Source: Chrysemys picta bellii (taxonomy: Eukaryota; Chordata; Testudines; Emydidae). Taken from it: a stretch of 64,000 nt of DNA. How positions within the stretch are numbered: position 1 is the first letter of the stretch; every line of letters starts with the position of its first letter. The notes under the pieces were generated by a model. The model did no database searches and was not told the origin of the DNA. It saw only the letters and a program-made list of their open reading frames with translations. Shown here piece by piece: positions 48,824 through 61,675 of this stretch. A program made the position numbers and the translations under genes. The stretch spans positions 225,025,894-225,089,893 of the forward strand of contig NC_088792.1 of the NCBI RefSeq assembly GCF_011386835.1. Reading direction: 5' to 3'.

Positions 48824-49479
48824 AGTTAGTTATAGGATTAGTACTTGAAATTTCTTCCATATTAACCATCATAAATGAAAATAGAAAAATCCAGAGAACA
48901 ATTTAAAATAAAACCCAATACAGAGCCCTCTGACCTCCCTAAACAAAACAGCTGTCTGCTTTAGTGGCTTATCATGTGAGTAAGGTCATTTTACTTACGT
49001 TGCACTATTCCACTGTCATGTGTAAGAGCACAATACTGTGGGGCTTCAATGACAGCAACATCCATCTTCAAGTTTGTAAAGAAATGAATGGCTGGACTCT
49101 GTTAGGTTAGAGTATGTCAGTGTAAACACGGATATTTGTATGAACTTACTTACCAAATACAAATATAAAACTTCAGACTTGAAACATTATAAAAAGGGAA
49201 ATTGTTTGAGGTCAAATGGAAAAGAAACAGACTCTGAAAGCAAGAACATGACAGAAAGGGACCTCTTAGAAATCTCGTAAGAATACATCAGCCCGAGGAA
49301 CAAAGTTCACATACAAAAGCTACTGGCAGTAGGGCTTTCGAATCCAGGCTCTGGTGCCAGCTTGCCAGAACCCATTGGCTAGTGAAAATTCCTCTGGAGA
49401 CCAAAGGTATGGTAACCAAATATGAGGGATGGGGATATCTATGGCTGAAAGAGTCTGTCCTTCCCAGGAAGATAAGTAG
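48824..49479. other. Intergenic, nothing recognised
   Basis: No frames or elements identified. Confidence 0.4.
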
Positions 49480-49668
49480 TACACCTCTACCCCGATATAA
49501 TGCTGTCCTCGGGAGCCAAAAAATCTTACCGCATTATAGGTGAAAGTGTTATATCGAACTTGTTTGATCCGCCGGAATGCGCAGCCCCATCCCGCTGGAG
49601 CGCTGCTTTACCGCGTTATATCTGAATTCGTGTTATATCGGGTCGCATTATATCGGGGTAGAGGTGTA
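49480..49668. mobile_element. TA-flanked palindromic MITE (Tc1/mariner-like), copy 2
   Basis: Ends TACACCTCTACCCCGATATA and TATATCGGGGTAGAGGTGTA form a perfect 20-bp inverted repeat. 189 bp, opposite orientation to the copy at 33309-33501. Confidence 0.9.
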
Positions 49669-50109
49669 TCTGAAAATAACTTAGCAGAAAAGCAAATAAA
49701 CCACAACTCAAATCAATTGAAGTGTCCATTTAAAATGTGAAAAGTGCAAAGCCAACAACGCAGTCCAACAGAGGATTTATCTATAGAATTCCTATTCATT
49801 TGATACACAATCAGCAGACGCAGATACAGTTTGCTGGGACATTAGGGAAGATTTCCAGGGTGCCAATCCTTGAGCTGCTACTGCTTTTCCTATATACAGT
49901 TCACTGAACATTGCTGGAGGAAGAAAAGAAGCAGGTACTATGAATAAGAACATTCAATGATGAGGACAAATTTATCTGGAAACAGACTCTATTACCACAA
50001 AGAAATAAGCTGAAAGCTTAATACTTCAAATAACTTAGAAAATTGAGAAAAATTAGCCTGTGATCTTCTGACTCCAGATACCTCCAGTCATGTCAAAACT
50101 AAATTGAAG

Positions 50110-50475
50110 CCATGAGAGGTAACTGTAGCTAAACCCTTCCCAAAGCACCCTGCGGCCAGTTGCACAGTAGTATAGCTATCACAGTGCACTGCTCTCTGTG
50201 TCAATGCAAGAACTGCTAATGTGGATGCACTCTGCTGACACAAGGAGCATAGTGTGGACATGCAACAGCGCTGTTAATTAAAGCAGCATAACTTTTGCCA
50301 ACAAAACTTTGTAGTGTAGACAAGGCCTAAGACATAGTCCTCCCCCCATCCCCATTATTTTTAGTAAAATGTCACAGACAGGATCATGGGCATCCGTGAA
50401 TTTTTGTTTATTGCCTGTGGCCTGTCTGTAGCTTTTACTAAAATAACGGTGGGGAAAAAAATCTTAACCTTAGTA
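50110..50475. mobile_element. Two adjacent MITE remnants
   Basis: 50110-50332 ends in gtagtgtagacaaggcctaa, a Harbinger-like terminus. 50340-50475 holds tttttagtaaaatgtcacag and its inverted partner cttttactaaaataacggtg, as in the element at 8676-9184. Confidence 0.5.
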
Positions 50476-51389
50476 ATCAGTATTACACAATCCCACCTCA
50501 GCAATTTAAGAAGTCAGAAGGAGTTGGAGATGGACCAATCTTTAAAATTATGATAAATAAGAAGAGAAAACATAAGATTCACTTACCTCAGAAGAATACT
50601 GAGCATAATTGAGTCAAGAGATCTAAATTGCCCGACTAATGTATCATTCTTAGAAGTCTTAATATGACCTGAACCCCTTCAAGCTAAATTCAGATCTTCC
50701 ACTGACATTTTCCCCTCCACCCCCAAAACAAAAATGCAGTTTTAAACACTCAAGAAAAAATTTAAATTGGCACAGTTAAAGACTTAGCTTTCTCTTTAGA
50801 GAAAAGCTGAGGAAAAAAAGAGGGAGAATCTCATTAAAAAGTTTAAAGCCACAGCAAGATAGTGTCAGTGCAGTTGCAGGACTCAGTTGACATTAAAGTA
50901 CAGTTGGCAGCACAGCACTCAAATTCACTTCTAAAATGACTGGGAGGAGGGAAGGAATAAACTGCCTATTTCTATACTGTTAATCTGTGTGTTGTAGCAT
51001 CATTTTGTTAACGGTGGAAATTTTGCTCTTGTACAATTAGATTAGATACATTAGAACATTATGATGCATGATGACCTGATTGATGTTTTTTAAACTAAGG
51101 AAACTGTATATGATATCAAAATTGGAATAAGTAACCAAAAGATGAATCTAAGTAACTGTTTCCCCTACTCCACCATTGGTCAGCTTCTCTAAACGGTTTC
51201 CCCAACTTGCTTTCAAAATGAACAAAAACACCCCACACCTCCCCTGAGCCAATTTATTATAACCATCAAATAGCTATTAAAATCTATGAAATAGCAGTGG
51301 GTTTAAGAACAAACCCTCCATACATCAGCTTTTATATCATAAAAAAATAGGTAAAACCAAAATCCATTTTGTAAGCACAATATTCAACC
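50476..51389. other. Intergenic region just beyond the predicted BPNT2 3' end
   Basis: AT-rich, no gene recognised. Confidence 0.4.
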
Positions 51390-51391
51390 CT

Positions 51392-51413
51392 TTTATTTCC
51401 ATGTTTATTTATT
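51392..51413 (-). terminator. Candidate BPNT2 polyadenylation signals
   Basis: Three TTTATT words on plus (51392-51397, 51404-51409, 51408-51413) are AATAAA on minus, about 3.2 kb beyond the stop codon. Single AATAAA words at 53238-53243 and 52943-52948 are alternative nearer sites. Which is used cannot be told from sequence. Confidence 0.45.
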
Positions 51414-51769
51414 TAGAAATATTTGGCATTCAAGGAATGCAAATTAGAACTTTTGGTACAGTGCTATGTAGCATCTACACCACCTTTTACTGTGAACCAT
51501 GGTTCTGAGAAAAACAAAGTGTATTACAAATCAAGGTGCTCTAAAGCCTTAGAACATTGGTTGAAGTATCGAGTTAAAATAAAAACTAGTGCCAAAATAA
51601 AACATTATTCTGGGCTTCCCTTTTAGTAGCTATGATAGAAGTTTAATTTATAGAAGTATTATTGTAGGCCCCAACTGCACTATGTTATGTTTCACCAGCA
51701 TGCCTAAATATTGTACTGCCATTGTACAACAGGGTTTGGTTTATGTGGAAGAGACCAAAGGGTTGTTGT

Positions 51770-51965
51770 AACCAAAGTGAGGACCTGTGCTCCAGCCCTT
51801 GTAGAGGATAATGCTACATTGTGATCCCTTACCATGCTGAACACATGAGTTAGTCCCTACCACATGGGCAAGATCAAACTGTGTTATATCCAAGCTGGGC
51901 TAATACCACGTTTAGGAACACAGCACAATCATGGTAAAATGGATAGTGTAGACAGGGCCTTAGTT
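51770..51965. mobile_element. Worn Harbinger-like MITE
   Basis: Right end gatagtgtagacagggcctt matches the family terminus. Body ttaccatgctgaacacatga and taataccacgtttagg are loosely inverted. Lies within the predicted 3' UTR. Confidence 0.45.
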
Positions 51966-52268
51966 TTATCACAAATAACCCAGATGTGCACTGTTTAAGT
52001 ACTTCTAAATACTAGCTGGTCTGTGCAAAAAAGTTATTATTTTGTAATATGAAAACATCAGAAAGCTTGATGTTAACCAAGGGCCCAATTCTGCCAACTT
52101 CAAGGGGATGCCTCTTTGCGCTAGATTGTGAGACTCTAGGCACAGACCTGAATGCCTCTGAATCACAATTCCTCCACAGCCTTCTCCTTAGGCCTCAGAG
52201 ATAGTAATTTACAGCTGGCCGATACCCACAATAAAGGCTTGATCCTGCAAGGTGTTGAATACTCTGAA

Positions 52269-52734
52269 CCTGATGCAGCAAAACACCTAAGGACGCTGTA
52301 ACTGTAAGCAAATAGTCTCAAATAGACTCAAGGCTAGCCGCTGTGGCCAGCAAGTAGGCGGAGTGGAGCCATAGCTTTGCCCATTCCCTAGTCACCTGCT
52401 CTGGGGAGAGATTAAACAGGTGAATATCTCTGTTTACTCCCTGATCTAAGTAGCCTATGTAGGGATGTAAGGGGAGTTATTATCCCTTCTTACTTCCTTG
52501 CATGGGCATGCAGTCTTTTCCACAATCTAGCTCTATGCAAGTAGGGTTGGCAGAATCAGCCCCAAAGTAAATAGTCACATACTTACTAGGAAAAGTTTAC
52601 ATGATCTCCCAATCCGAACCTTCGAAATAAATCTTTGCCTTAGTATTTAACACCTTATGCCCTATCTCTATGATGCATTCAACTTTTACTAATGTGCTAA
52701 CTACAGCTATTTCTAGGATTAAATTTAACCCTTG
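52269..52734. repeat. Large inverted repeat, left arm
   Basis: 466 bp, inverted copy of 55619-56086, with high identity by eye (a few mismatches and short indels; for example ggacgctgtaac against the partner's ggaggcagtaac). It lies downstream of the BPNT2 stop codon. Confidence 0.9.
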
Positions 52735-54591
52735 CTCTTTAATTAGTAGTAAAAGAGCTATCTTTTTAATCAGGCCACAAGTAGTTTTAAAGTAGACAGA
52801 AGGAGAAAAAAAATACATTGTACTCCTGCAAAATAATCTTACTAAAGCCTTGCTAAATCGTTGACTTTAGTTCTTCAGTGAAGTTTGCAGTGAAGTTTAA
52901 TTGTCCAGAATAAATCTGCCCACTGAAAAGGAGCATATTTGTTTTATTTTGTAACATAAGGAAGTCATTGATGTATTTAGGCTCTTGATTTAAGAAGAAC
53001 TATAAAGTTATTTTGTAGGCAGTGTCACCCTCCTTTTACCACATGGATGATTATTGGAGTGAAGATTAAAATTTTTACCAGGGGAATATAAATTTTGCAT
53101 AAATGGTCTATACTTGCACTGAATAAACATAGAACTGAAAAAAAAAAGATTTGTGTTTAAATGAAACTTTTAGCTTCCTTGAGACGATGAGACACCCACA
53201 TGTACTAAAAAGAAAAAAAAAGTACATTTTAACTTGCTTTATTAAATATTATTCTTCCACCTCTCTAAGAAGACTCCCAGTTACAGAGTTACATTTTCAG
53301 AAGAGAAAGGCCCACAGATTTTAGTGGTGCAGCTATTTGTTATCTGACCTCAAAGGGTTAGTGTTTTGTCCCATATGAACTGGGCTAAAACTCGGAAGTG
53401 GAATTAATTAAAAAGTGTCCTATTTCAAACTGAGGTACAACAATCCCACAGGTCCCCAAAAATTTCCCAAACCCATTTTGGGTTATGGGAAAATGTAATT
53501 TAATGCAGAGCTAAATTCCATGGTGAACTTACAAGGTGAACATGTGGCCACAGACTGTTCAGAATTAGAGTGCTTACAGCGAAGAAGGAAAGAGTACATC
53601 TTTTGAAGGGAATTCATACAAGACAACCTTTAAGAAGCCAGCAAGTTAATTTTGGAATTCTAAAAAACTGCTAGTTTAAATCCATATTGTAAGCTAAACC
53701 ACCTACTTACTGTTGCCAACAACACTGTCGTATGTGTTTGCTAAGTAACTTAGTGAACAAAAAGACATTAAAGGAAAGGAGGCTGCTTCTACAGGGACAA
53801 ACATTGAACTAATCTCACATTAGAGAAAAATCTAGCATGCACCTTTAACATTGCAAACGGAAATCAAGAACAAGAGTTTGTTAAAAACCCACACAAGGAA
53901 TCACTTATTTTCTTTTTAAAAGATATACAGAAATAATTACACTGATTAATAAACCACCAATATTCATGATTTTTTCATGTGAATTAAACTGGTTTAAGTT
54001 TTCAGAAAAAATATCAGCAAACTAGTACAGAACATGTCTGATCATTCAAAAATACTGTTCTGTCAGAGGAACTGTTGAAAGCAGACACAAATGTGTCTGC
54101 AACTTGTGCTTTTTATCCAAGGGAATATTGAACACATGGTCATAGATTTCCTGCTAGATGGATTATCAAGTGACTACATAAATCAATCCTTTCTTCAACC
54201 TGATTCAAGATGGGGCGGCTACAATACTGTAACAATGTGATGTGTTCCAAGAATCCATATGAAAATTACCACTTAGACTATTATAAGTACCCATCTGGAT
54301 TTTCTTTTAGTTTGCCTATATTCACAAAATATATACTGTATATGCACCTTGAGTATAATTGTATGGAAACGTCTCAAAAGATAAAAGATGGCATGAGACA
54401 GTTCAGTCGCCTTCCTAATTCTGAATTTGTAACCACCACCAATGAAGAAGCCCGATGCTATATGTAGTCCCCCAAAAAACACTGAGTGGCCTTGACTCTC
54501 AGTGCCTAGTCCCGTAGCAGGCTCTTCTCATGCCTGTTTCCTTAGGCTGAATATTTTGAGTCTGCAGAACCATGTGTGTACTCCTCAGCAG

Positions 54592-54869
54592 TTATGTTTG
54601 TTTATGTGATGCCTTCTCCAGATCTGGGAGTTTGTCAACCAACGCTTGATGATCCACATTGATGCTGGCTAGGAGTCCCCCCTCATTGCCATCTGAACCA
54701 GTATAACTGATTTCTTCACCAGTCAGGGTAGTCATATGACCACCCAATGCTTTCAGCACGGCATTCCCGGCACATATATCCCATTTCTTGATGTATGTCA
54801 CATGAATATATACATCAGCTTTTTCTTGTTTCTTGTCTGGCACATCAAGGAGGGCTAAAACTTTATAGC
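54592..54869 (-). CDS. BPNT2: BPNT2 last coding exon (C-terminus)
   Basis: 278-bp exon, acceptor AG at 54870-54871, TAA stop at 54592-54594. It supplies the last 91 residues plus the end of a split Gly codon. Visible are [18 protein letters not shown], then [20 protein letters not shown], which contains the inositol-monophosphatase-family C-terminal signature WDxCAGxA; the Asp is a metal ligand. [18 protein letters not shown] and [10 protein letters not shown] follow. The frame is uninterrupted and ends in KQT, close to the family's C-terminus. Assignment is firm; the only uncertainty is species-level variation. Confidence 0.95.
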
Positions 54870-55618
54870 CTAAAGATTAGAAAGGTAAATCAGTTAATGA
54901 AAACATCAACTTTCCTAATTCATCACAAAATAATGGCATTTATTAGCAATTACTAAAATGATTTTGTTAACTGTGTCATGTTAGTTGAGAATGTAACTGT
55001 GAAAACAGCAGAAACCTTCACCTTCTGTTACACTTCCTGCAAGGTGCTGAAATCAAGATTTTTCCACTACATCACACTTGAAACTAACACACCCATTTTG
55101 CCCATGATCATTTCCTTTTCACCATCCTCTACTGGTTTGTCAGATACATCAACAGAATCAGATTGTGTATGCATTTAACTAAATGATAGTGTTTCACTCT
55201 TGGGCTTGTTTGCTTTACCACAATTGTATCACTTATCTCCACTTTACTCCCGAATGCACCATTTTGTTAATTCTAGCTGGCATGCATATCAAACATATTT
55301 CCAGTTCATAAAAATCTTTGCATGTAATCAGTTTTCTTCATTTTATTGATTGACTTCATTCTTTTACAAAGCTCCCTACTCACTCATTTCACAGTACAAT
55401 TCATCCTCTTCATTCTTGCTAAACCTTTCCCCCTTTTTATATGCTGCCAAATGGAATGGAATATCTGCTAGACCAATTAAACTTTCATCTTTCCTGCTAA
55501 CCAGAACCCAACTTCTTTAGACTCATTCTCTTACCCATGACAGCTCATCAACATGAGATATTATTAACTGCATCCTTTCTAAAAACAAACAAAAAACAGA
55601 TATAGCTGTCCATAAGAA

Positions 55619-56086
55619 CAAGGGTTAAATTTAATCCTAGAAATAGCTGTAGTTAGCACATTAGTAAAAGCTGAATGCATCATAGAGATAGGGCATAAGG
55701 TGTTAAATAATACTAAGGCAAAGATTTATTTCGAAGGCTCGGATTGGGAGATCATGTAAACTTTTCCTAGTAAGTATGTGACTATTTACTTTGGGGCTGA
55801 TTCTGCCAACCCTACTTGCATAGAGCTAGATTGTGGAAAAGACTGCATGCCCATGCAAGGAAAGTAAGAAGGGATAACAACTCCCCTTACATCCCTACAT
55901 AGGCTACTTAGATCAGGGAGTAAACAGATATTCACCTGCTTAATCTCTCCCCAGAGCAGGTAACTAGGGAATGGGCAAAGCTATGGCTCCACTCCGCCTA
56001 CTTGCTGGCCACAGCGGCTAGCCTTGAGTCTATTTGAGACTATTTGCTTACAGTTACTGCCTCCTTAGGTGTTTTGCTGCATCAGG
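55619..56086. repeat. Large inverted repeat, right arm (intron 4)
   Basis: 468 bp, reverse complement of 52269-52734. It lies in the intron between the last two coding exons, so the two arms straddle the whole last coding exon and its acceptor, with a 2.9-kb spacer. Confidence 0.9.
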
Positions 56087-56767
56087 CCCTTTTGCGAAAT
56101 TCAGAAATTACCTGCATTTTGCAGGTTCTTGAAGTGGGTAATTACTTCACACTTGTGCTTCCGCCTTCATATAGGTACACTCCGCCTATGCCATGAACCA
56201 ATTTTGCCAAGACATTTAATATAAAAAACCCTCCAACCAATTTGTTTGCTTGTAGTTAGATCACTCCTGGAACTGACTATTAGATTCTTAAATCACGGAA
56301 CTCCTTTTTCTTAAAATTTTCAGCTTGTACATCTGAAGATATATTATCTTTTTATTGTTTTCTCATGCCAGTAAAACAGTGCAACAACTCCTGTTTCTGT
56401 TCATGATTATCAGCCTTTTCTTAACATAGCAGCCACTTTCACTCTGATCTTTTCTAATGTTTGGCATAGAGCAAAAGTCACCCAAAATGCTCCTCTCTCA
56501 ATGTACCCAGTACTCTCTTTTCCTTTGTTTCATGTTGTGCCTAATATTTGGGTACTTACTCCTTTTCCTGCCAACTAACCAGTGCTTTTAGTCACTCAGT
56601 TCCCATCCCACAATCTGAAATAGGTTTAAATTTGGGTTCTAGGTGCATGAAGTACAGTACTTCTGCTGCAAGTTACTTGTTTTTGGTCACTTCTCCACTT
56701 AATAACTATTTCCTTACTAAGTAATCCATAAGAAATAAAATGTCTGGAATGTTTAAAGGTAACAAAC

Positions 56768-56929
56768 CTGCTCCACCTGCCGGGATGATCACAGTTTTAT
56801 TTCCAAATGTTTGCCGTGCTATCTGTTCTACTTTTCCTGCATGAGAGCGGGACACAATAATTCTTGGAGTTCTCTCACTGTAGGAGGAACGAGCTTTTAC
56901 ATTTGACCCACCATCCACCATTGCCCACG
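56768..56929 (-). CDS. BPNT2: BPNT2 coding exon (penultimate)
   Basis: 162 bp, acceptor AG at 56930-56931, donor GT at 56766-56767, phase 1 at both ends. Encodes [20 protein letters not shown], then [20 protein letters not shown] and [15 protein letters not shown]. It forms part of the core fold of the family, with a Ser-His segment near the nucleotide site. No stops or frameshift. Confidence 0.95.
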
Positions 56930-58165
56930 CTGCAAAGGAAACATACATTCCATTAGTGGGTTTTAGTGTATTTTAGAACACTTTATGTCTAGTTAGGTTC
57001 AACTGTAATCTTTCATAATAGATAAAATATTGTAAAACTGGAAAAAAGTGATTGTAAAATTCACAGGGAGATTCAGGGGCAGATGTAATGTAGATATTAC
57101 CTGAAATTCCTTTAGCTCATTCTTTTAAATTGACTACATTTCAAATGGATTGTGAAATTTTACCTTTTATTTCCTTCCCATCATTCAACAAAATACTGTC
57201 ATCTTTCAGATTGAGAGAAGAATATGAACATGTTTATTTTCAGAAAACACTGATTGATTCAGGAGACTGAATTCAGTATGCATAGCCTTCCGCTTCTAGA
57301 TTACTGGCTCAAAACCACCCCTTGATAGGCTGTGTCCAAAAGCCATTACAATTTGACATTTATTTGGTGATTTCAGCACAGGAGAGAGGCTGAGACTATG
57401 TGGGCAGAGCCTGAACTAACCTGTAATCTTTAAATATATTGATTTATATCTATGTGGTAGAGCAGGATCACGACAAAACAAAGGGTTATGGCATTTCCAG
57501 TTTGGAAAGTTACCCTCCACAATCCCTAATCTTGAGTAATACAACGAACTATATTTTTACATTTTAAAAAAAATCTTATTTGGATGCCATTACTGAAGAT
57601 TTCTGATGGGCTATCCTTGCAGATTCCTTTTTTTAAAAAGAAAGAATGTGGTAAATTCCCAGTTACAATTACAGAATTTCTGTTGGAAAGAAAATCAGCT
57701 CTTCAATAATAGGTATGGCAGGTGCTTCAGAAAAAGCCAAGATACATATAAACGTGAAAATAAAGTGCTAATGATAAACAACTGGAATTAAAGTTAGCAT
57801 TTAAAGAATGTAATACTTAGGTGGGGAAAAATCACAACACTGAATATTCTAGTAGGTAGAAAACCTAGTTCATTTGAACGAGCTTAGTTGTGGTGCTATT
57901 AGTCAGAGCTATTATATAACTTCTCTGGACTCTAGAGGTCAGTATGGCCTAAGGGAAACATGTTATCAGCCTCTGTTTTAACTATCCAGGAATATAAAAC
58001 ACATTTCCTTCAAATATACTCAACACTTAACTTGTTGTTTGAGCCTTTCAGAAGTTATTGGCAATACCCTGTCTTTGAATGTGTATGTTTAAACTCGCAT
58101 CCATCCTAATCAGTGCTTCAACAGAGTCAAGAGATTCTGTATGTGAGGGCTGCAAGTTTGGAATA

Positions 58166-58320
58166 CAGTAACGCCTCGCTTATCATTTTTCAGGAACATA
58201 ACTACAATGTAACTTTAAGCGTTTCCCCATAAGAATTAATGTAAATAGTGGGTTAGGTTCCAAGGAAATTTTTTTCACCAGATAAAAGACTAATTTTATA
58301 TATATTTTGTGTATATACAT

Positions 58321-58357
<37 letters not shown>

Positions 58358-58648
58358 CATTATATATATATATACATATATACACACATACACACACACA
58401 CGGTATAAATTTTAAACAAACACTTTAATACTGTACACAGCAACAATGATTGTGAAGTTTGGTTGAGGTGGTGAAGTCAGAGGGTGGAAGAGGGTGGGAT
58501 ATTTCCCAGGGAATGCCTTACTGCTAAATGATGAACTAGCACTCGGCTGAGCCCTCAAGGGTTAACACATTGTTAATATAGCCTCACACTCTACTAGGCA
58601 GCAGGAAAGGAGGGAGGGGAGACAGCATGGCAGAGAGAGACAGACACC

Positions 58649-58687
<39 letters not shown>

Positions 58688-59257
58688 CAGCATTGCCCCT
58701 TTAAGTACACTGACCCCACTCTACGTACACTGCATTTTTAAGTAGATCAGCAAGTTGAGACAGCAGCTGCTACCAGCAAGCTCCCTCCATCCTGAGTCCT
58801 GTCGTGTCATGTCCTCACCTTGCTCTGTGGAGACAAGGTGCAGGAGTGGGGGGAAGGGGACACCCTGACATTAGCACCCCTTTTTCCCCCCACCTCCAAA
58901 CAGCAAGCAGGAGGCTCCCAGGAGCAGCTCCAAGGCAGAGGGCAGGAGCAGCACATAGCAGTGGGGGTAGGGACAGCTGAACTGCCAGGCATTTGATAGC
59001 CTGCTGGGTGGCTGCCGCACAGGAACTTAGAGGAGCGGGGAGCTGATACGGGGGCTGGTGGTCCACCCTGGTTCCAAGCCCCCCCCAGCTAGCTCCAATG
59101 GGCTGCTCTTTCTGCAAGCAGTGGACAAAGCAGGCAGTTGCCAAACAATATTATAAGGGAGCATTGCACAACTTTAAACGAGCATGTTCTCTAAACGGAT
59201 CAGCAACGTAACAATGAAACAACGTTAACCAGGACGACTTTAAGTGAGGAGTTACTG
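58166..59257. mobile_element. TA-flanked Tigger/pogo-like element, 1092 bp, in BPNT2 intron 3
   Basis: Ends CAGTAACGCCTCGCTTA and TAAGTGAGGAGTTACTG are inverted (two or three mismatches), with TA duplicated outside (58164-58165 and 59258-59259). Subterminal text tttccccataagaattaatg is typical of this family. The interior carries (CA)n/(TA)n runs at 58320-58402 and (GT)n(GA)n at 58649-58687, and a GC-rich part whose 109-codon minus frame is not a transposase. Confidence 0.85.
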
Positions 59258-59329
59258 TACACAGATTTTCCCTCAAGAAAGTCTTGCGTTTAAAACTGTG
59301 AAAGATGGATGCATAATAGTTATTAACAG

Positions 59330-60150
59330 CGGTGCCTGCAGTCAGGCGCACATTACGCAGGGTCCGTAGCATGGGCTGTGGTGAGGAAGAACAGCGCTGG
59401 CCACCCCACTGCCCACTCAGGTTCGGCCTCATGATGGAGAGACTGGGGAGACTGCAGGGCCAAAATTGAGTGAGTGGCATTGCAACTGTCATGCCCGGGG
59501 TGGGGCAGCTCTTTGGTCTGAACAAGTGCTGCAAGGACTAACCTTTGGGTGAGAAATACCTTACTAGACAGGAAAGTAACTTGTATAGACTATTAGATTG
59601 CGTCTTATGTTTTTCTTTTACCTGCAACCTTATGCTACCAAAACTTTACACTTGGTTTTATTTGAATCTTTATCTCAAGCTCTGTTAAATAAACTTCAAT
59701 GTGGTTTTACTACAAACCTGTCTAAACACCCTGTGCTAAGGAGTGTGTTGAACTAAGGTGAAACCAGTGAACTGGGATGCTTTTCTGGAGGCAGTGAACT
59801 GGTGTATGTTGCAGGTGTACAGAAGATAAGGGACTGGGCACTTGAATGTAAGAGTGGGATGTGTAAACGGATAGCCTGCACTGGGACAGAGCAGGGCTCC
59901 GGGCACCCAGAACAGAGCACTTATGTTGCTGGCAGCAGGTGGCTTGGGAGTATTTTCCCTGAGTGGGCATGGACAGGGTTCCCTCCTGCTGTGAGCTGGT
60001 GGTAGTGATTCACCACAGTCATCTCGGGTAACCCCCCAAAAGCATCAGGACGCTGCACCTGGACAAGCTGGGTCAAAAGGCGCAGACTTTGATGGGTGAG
60101 GTGCTGGGGCCATAGTGGGTATGATAGGAAAAATTTCTGTAGGTGCCCCA
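59330..60150 (+). mobile_element. LTR-like fragment (R/U5 part), BPNT2 intron 3
   Basis: AATAAA at about 59688 is followed by GT-rich text (ttcaatgtggttttactac) and a U5-like stretch (aactaaggtgaaaccagtga, gggactgggcacttg). No LTR start or target duplication was found; antisense to BPNT2. Confidence 0.4.
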
Positions 60151-60157
60151 GGTCATT

Positions 60158-60291
60158 AAGGTCCTGATTTTGCTACCCTTACTCATGATAAAAAATAATC
60201 TGCTCGTGGGAGCAGTCGTATGGACTTCAATGAAACTGGTTGTGTGAGCAAGGGGCTACTCAGTATAAGGGTGATAGAATAGAGGCCTATA
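60158..60291. repeat. Ancient palindromic amniote repeat
   Basis: cctgattttgctacccttac at the left and ctactcagtataagggtgat at the right are loosely inverted. Similar text (gctgattctgccaaccct) occurs inside the inverted-repeat arms at 52.5 and 55.8 kb. Confidence 0.4.
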
Positions 60292-60616
60292 TATGCAATG
60301 TTATTTTCTTTAGAGATTGTTCTTAATGTTTCAATGAAAGAGCTTCATCAACATCTGTATTTTCGGTTTAGGTTTCTTTCATGTACCATTCTTCTGCCCC
60401 ACAAAGATCACTTTTTCCTGTGTTTTGTGGGTGCCCCAATATTAAGGATTTTGGACATTACCACAATATAAATAAGTAATAATGACACATTTTTGTTTTC
60501 CTGTATTAAGTATTATTGTATCCATTTATAACTACAGATTCTCCCTCAAGCATAAAACTTTAACTGTACGTCAGTGAAAATGGCAGAAACAAAAAATGAG
60601 AGATGCATACTGATAC

Positions 60617-60712
60617 CTGTATATGCTGAGAAAGGCTTGTGTATTACTCCTATTACTGGTTCACCATTCACAGCCACACACACCATAGTAGTGACATATT
60701 GTCGAAGATCCT
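60617..60712 (-). CDS. BPNT2: BPNT2 coding exon (third from end)
   Basis: 96 bp, acceptor AG at 60713-60714, donor GT at 60615-60616, phase 1 at both ends. Encodes [20 protein letters not shown] then [12 protein letters not shown]. The VCVAVNGxPxxGVIHxP pattern is the conserved central strand pair of the inositol monophosphatase fold. Open throughout. Confidence 0.95.
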
Positions 60713-61675
60713 CTAAGGGGTGGGGTTGAGGGGGAAGGGGCCAGGAAATCAGACAAATTAATTAGCTCAACATCACATAGGTTAAGAGTACACACACAAA
60801 AAACAAAAAACAAAAAAAAGACCTGGCTTTATAGACTTACATATATTGACACAATACCCGAACAGCATTAGTAAATTAATAGATTGTACGGAGATCTTAT
60901 CCTTCAAGCTTTAAAACAGCCTGAGTTTTAAATTTAATCCTTTAAAAAGATATGACCTTGTTCCATCTTGATTTAAGTCATTCCACAGTTACCAAAATAT
61001 TAAAGAGCATTAAATATTATAAAGAGTAAAAACTCCCCAGTTTTCCCATACTTTCTATTGTTCAGTAGATGTGCACTCTGCTCCTACTGGACCCAATTCT
61101 GCCACCTGGTCATTAAGCAAAAGATTCTTACATGAAGGTGGCAGATTTGGGCAGAACAAATTCCTCCCATTCTCCACCTCATGTTTCATTCTGTTTACTT
61201 TAGAGCTGAATGTTCTCCCTAGGTTTTGAATTTTCATACATGATTACCATCATACCAGTGCAATATTGTCAAGGAAAAGAACCACTGGTTTAGTTTTGCT
61301 GTAATTACTTACCTGTGTTTATATTGGTTAGGTTTTTAACTGCACTATACTGTATTTTAAATAGTTTGTGCAGTATCATGAGTCTTTTGGAGAAGGGGAA
61401 GATTTACAATTATGTGATGCATTTTAACTTCATGTCCGTTTCTTAATTCAAGCCCAGGAACAGAGAATTCAACTGGAATTTAAAGTAATTTGTTTAGAAT
61501 ATAGCATCACTGGCTATTCAAGCATAAGAAATAGGTATTAATCAACTGCACCCATAAGTGACAAATATCATCAGATGTATTTTAGTGTCACCTAGCTCCA
61601 GAGTCAACATAGTGCTAAGCTTTGAAAAAAAGCTGTGGCCAAGATATCTACCTGGGATCTCCTTTTTAAGAGTAG

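Larger units (their letters stand above)
51414..54591 (-). other. BPNT2: Predicted BPNT2 3' UTR
   Basis: Sequence from the TAA stop to the AATAAA cluster. Long 3' UTRs are usual for this gene in vertebrates. It includes a MITE remnant (51770-51965) and the left arm of a large inverted duplication (52269-52734). The extent is inferred only from the signal cluster. Confidence 0.5.
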
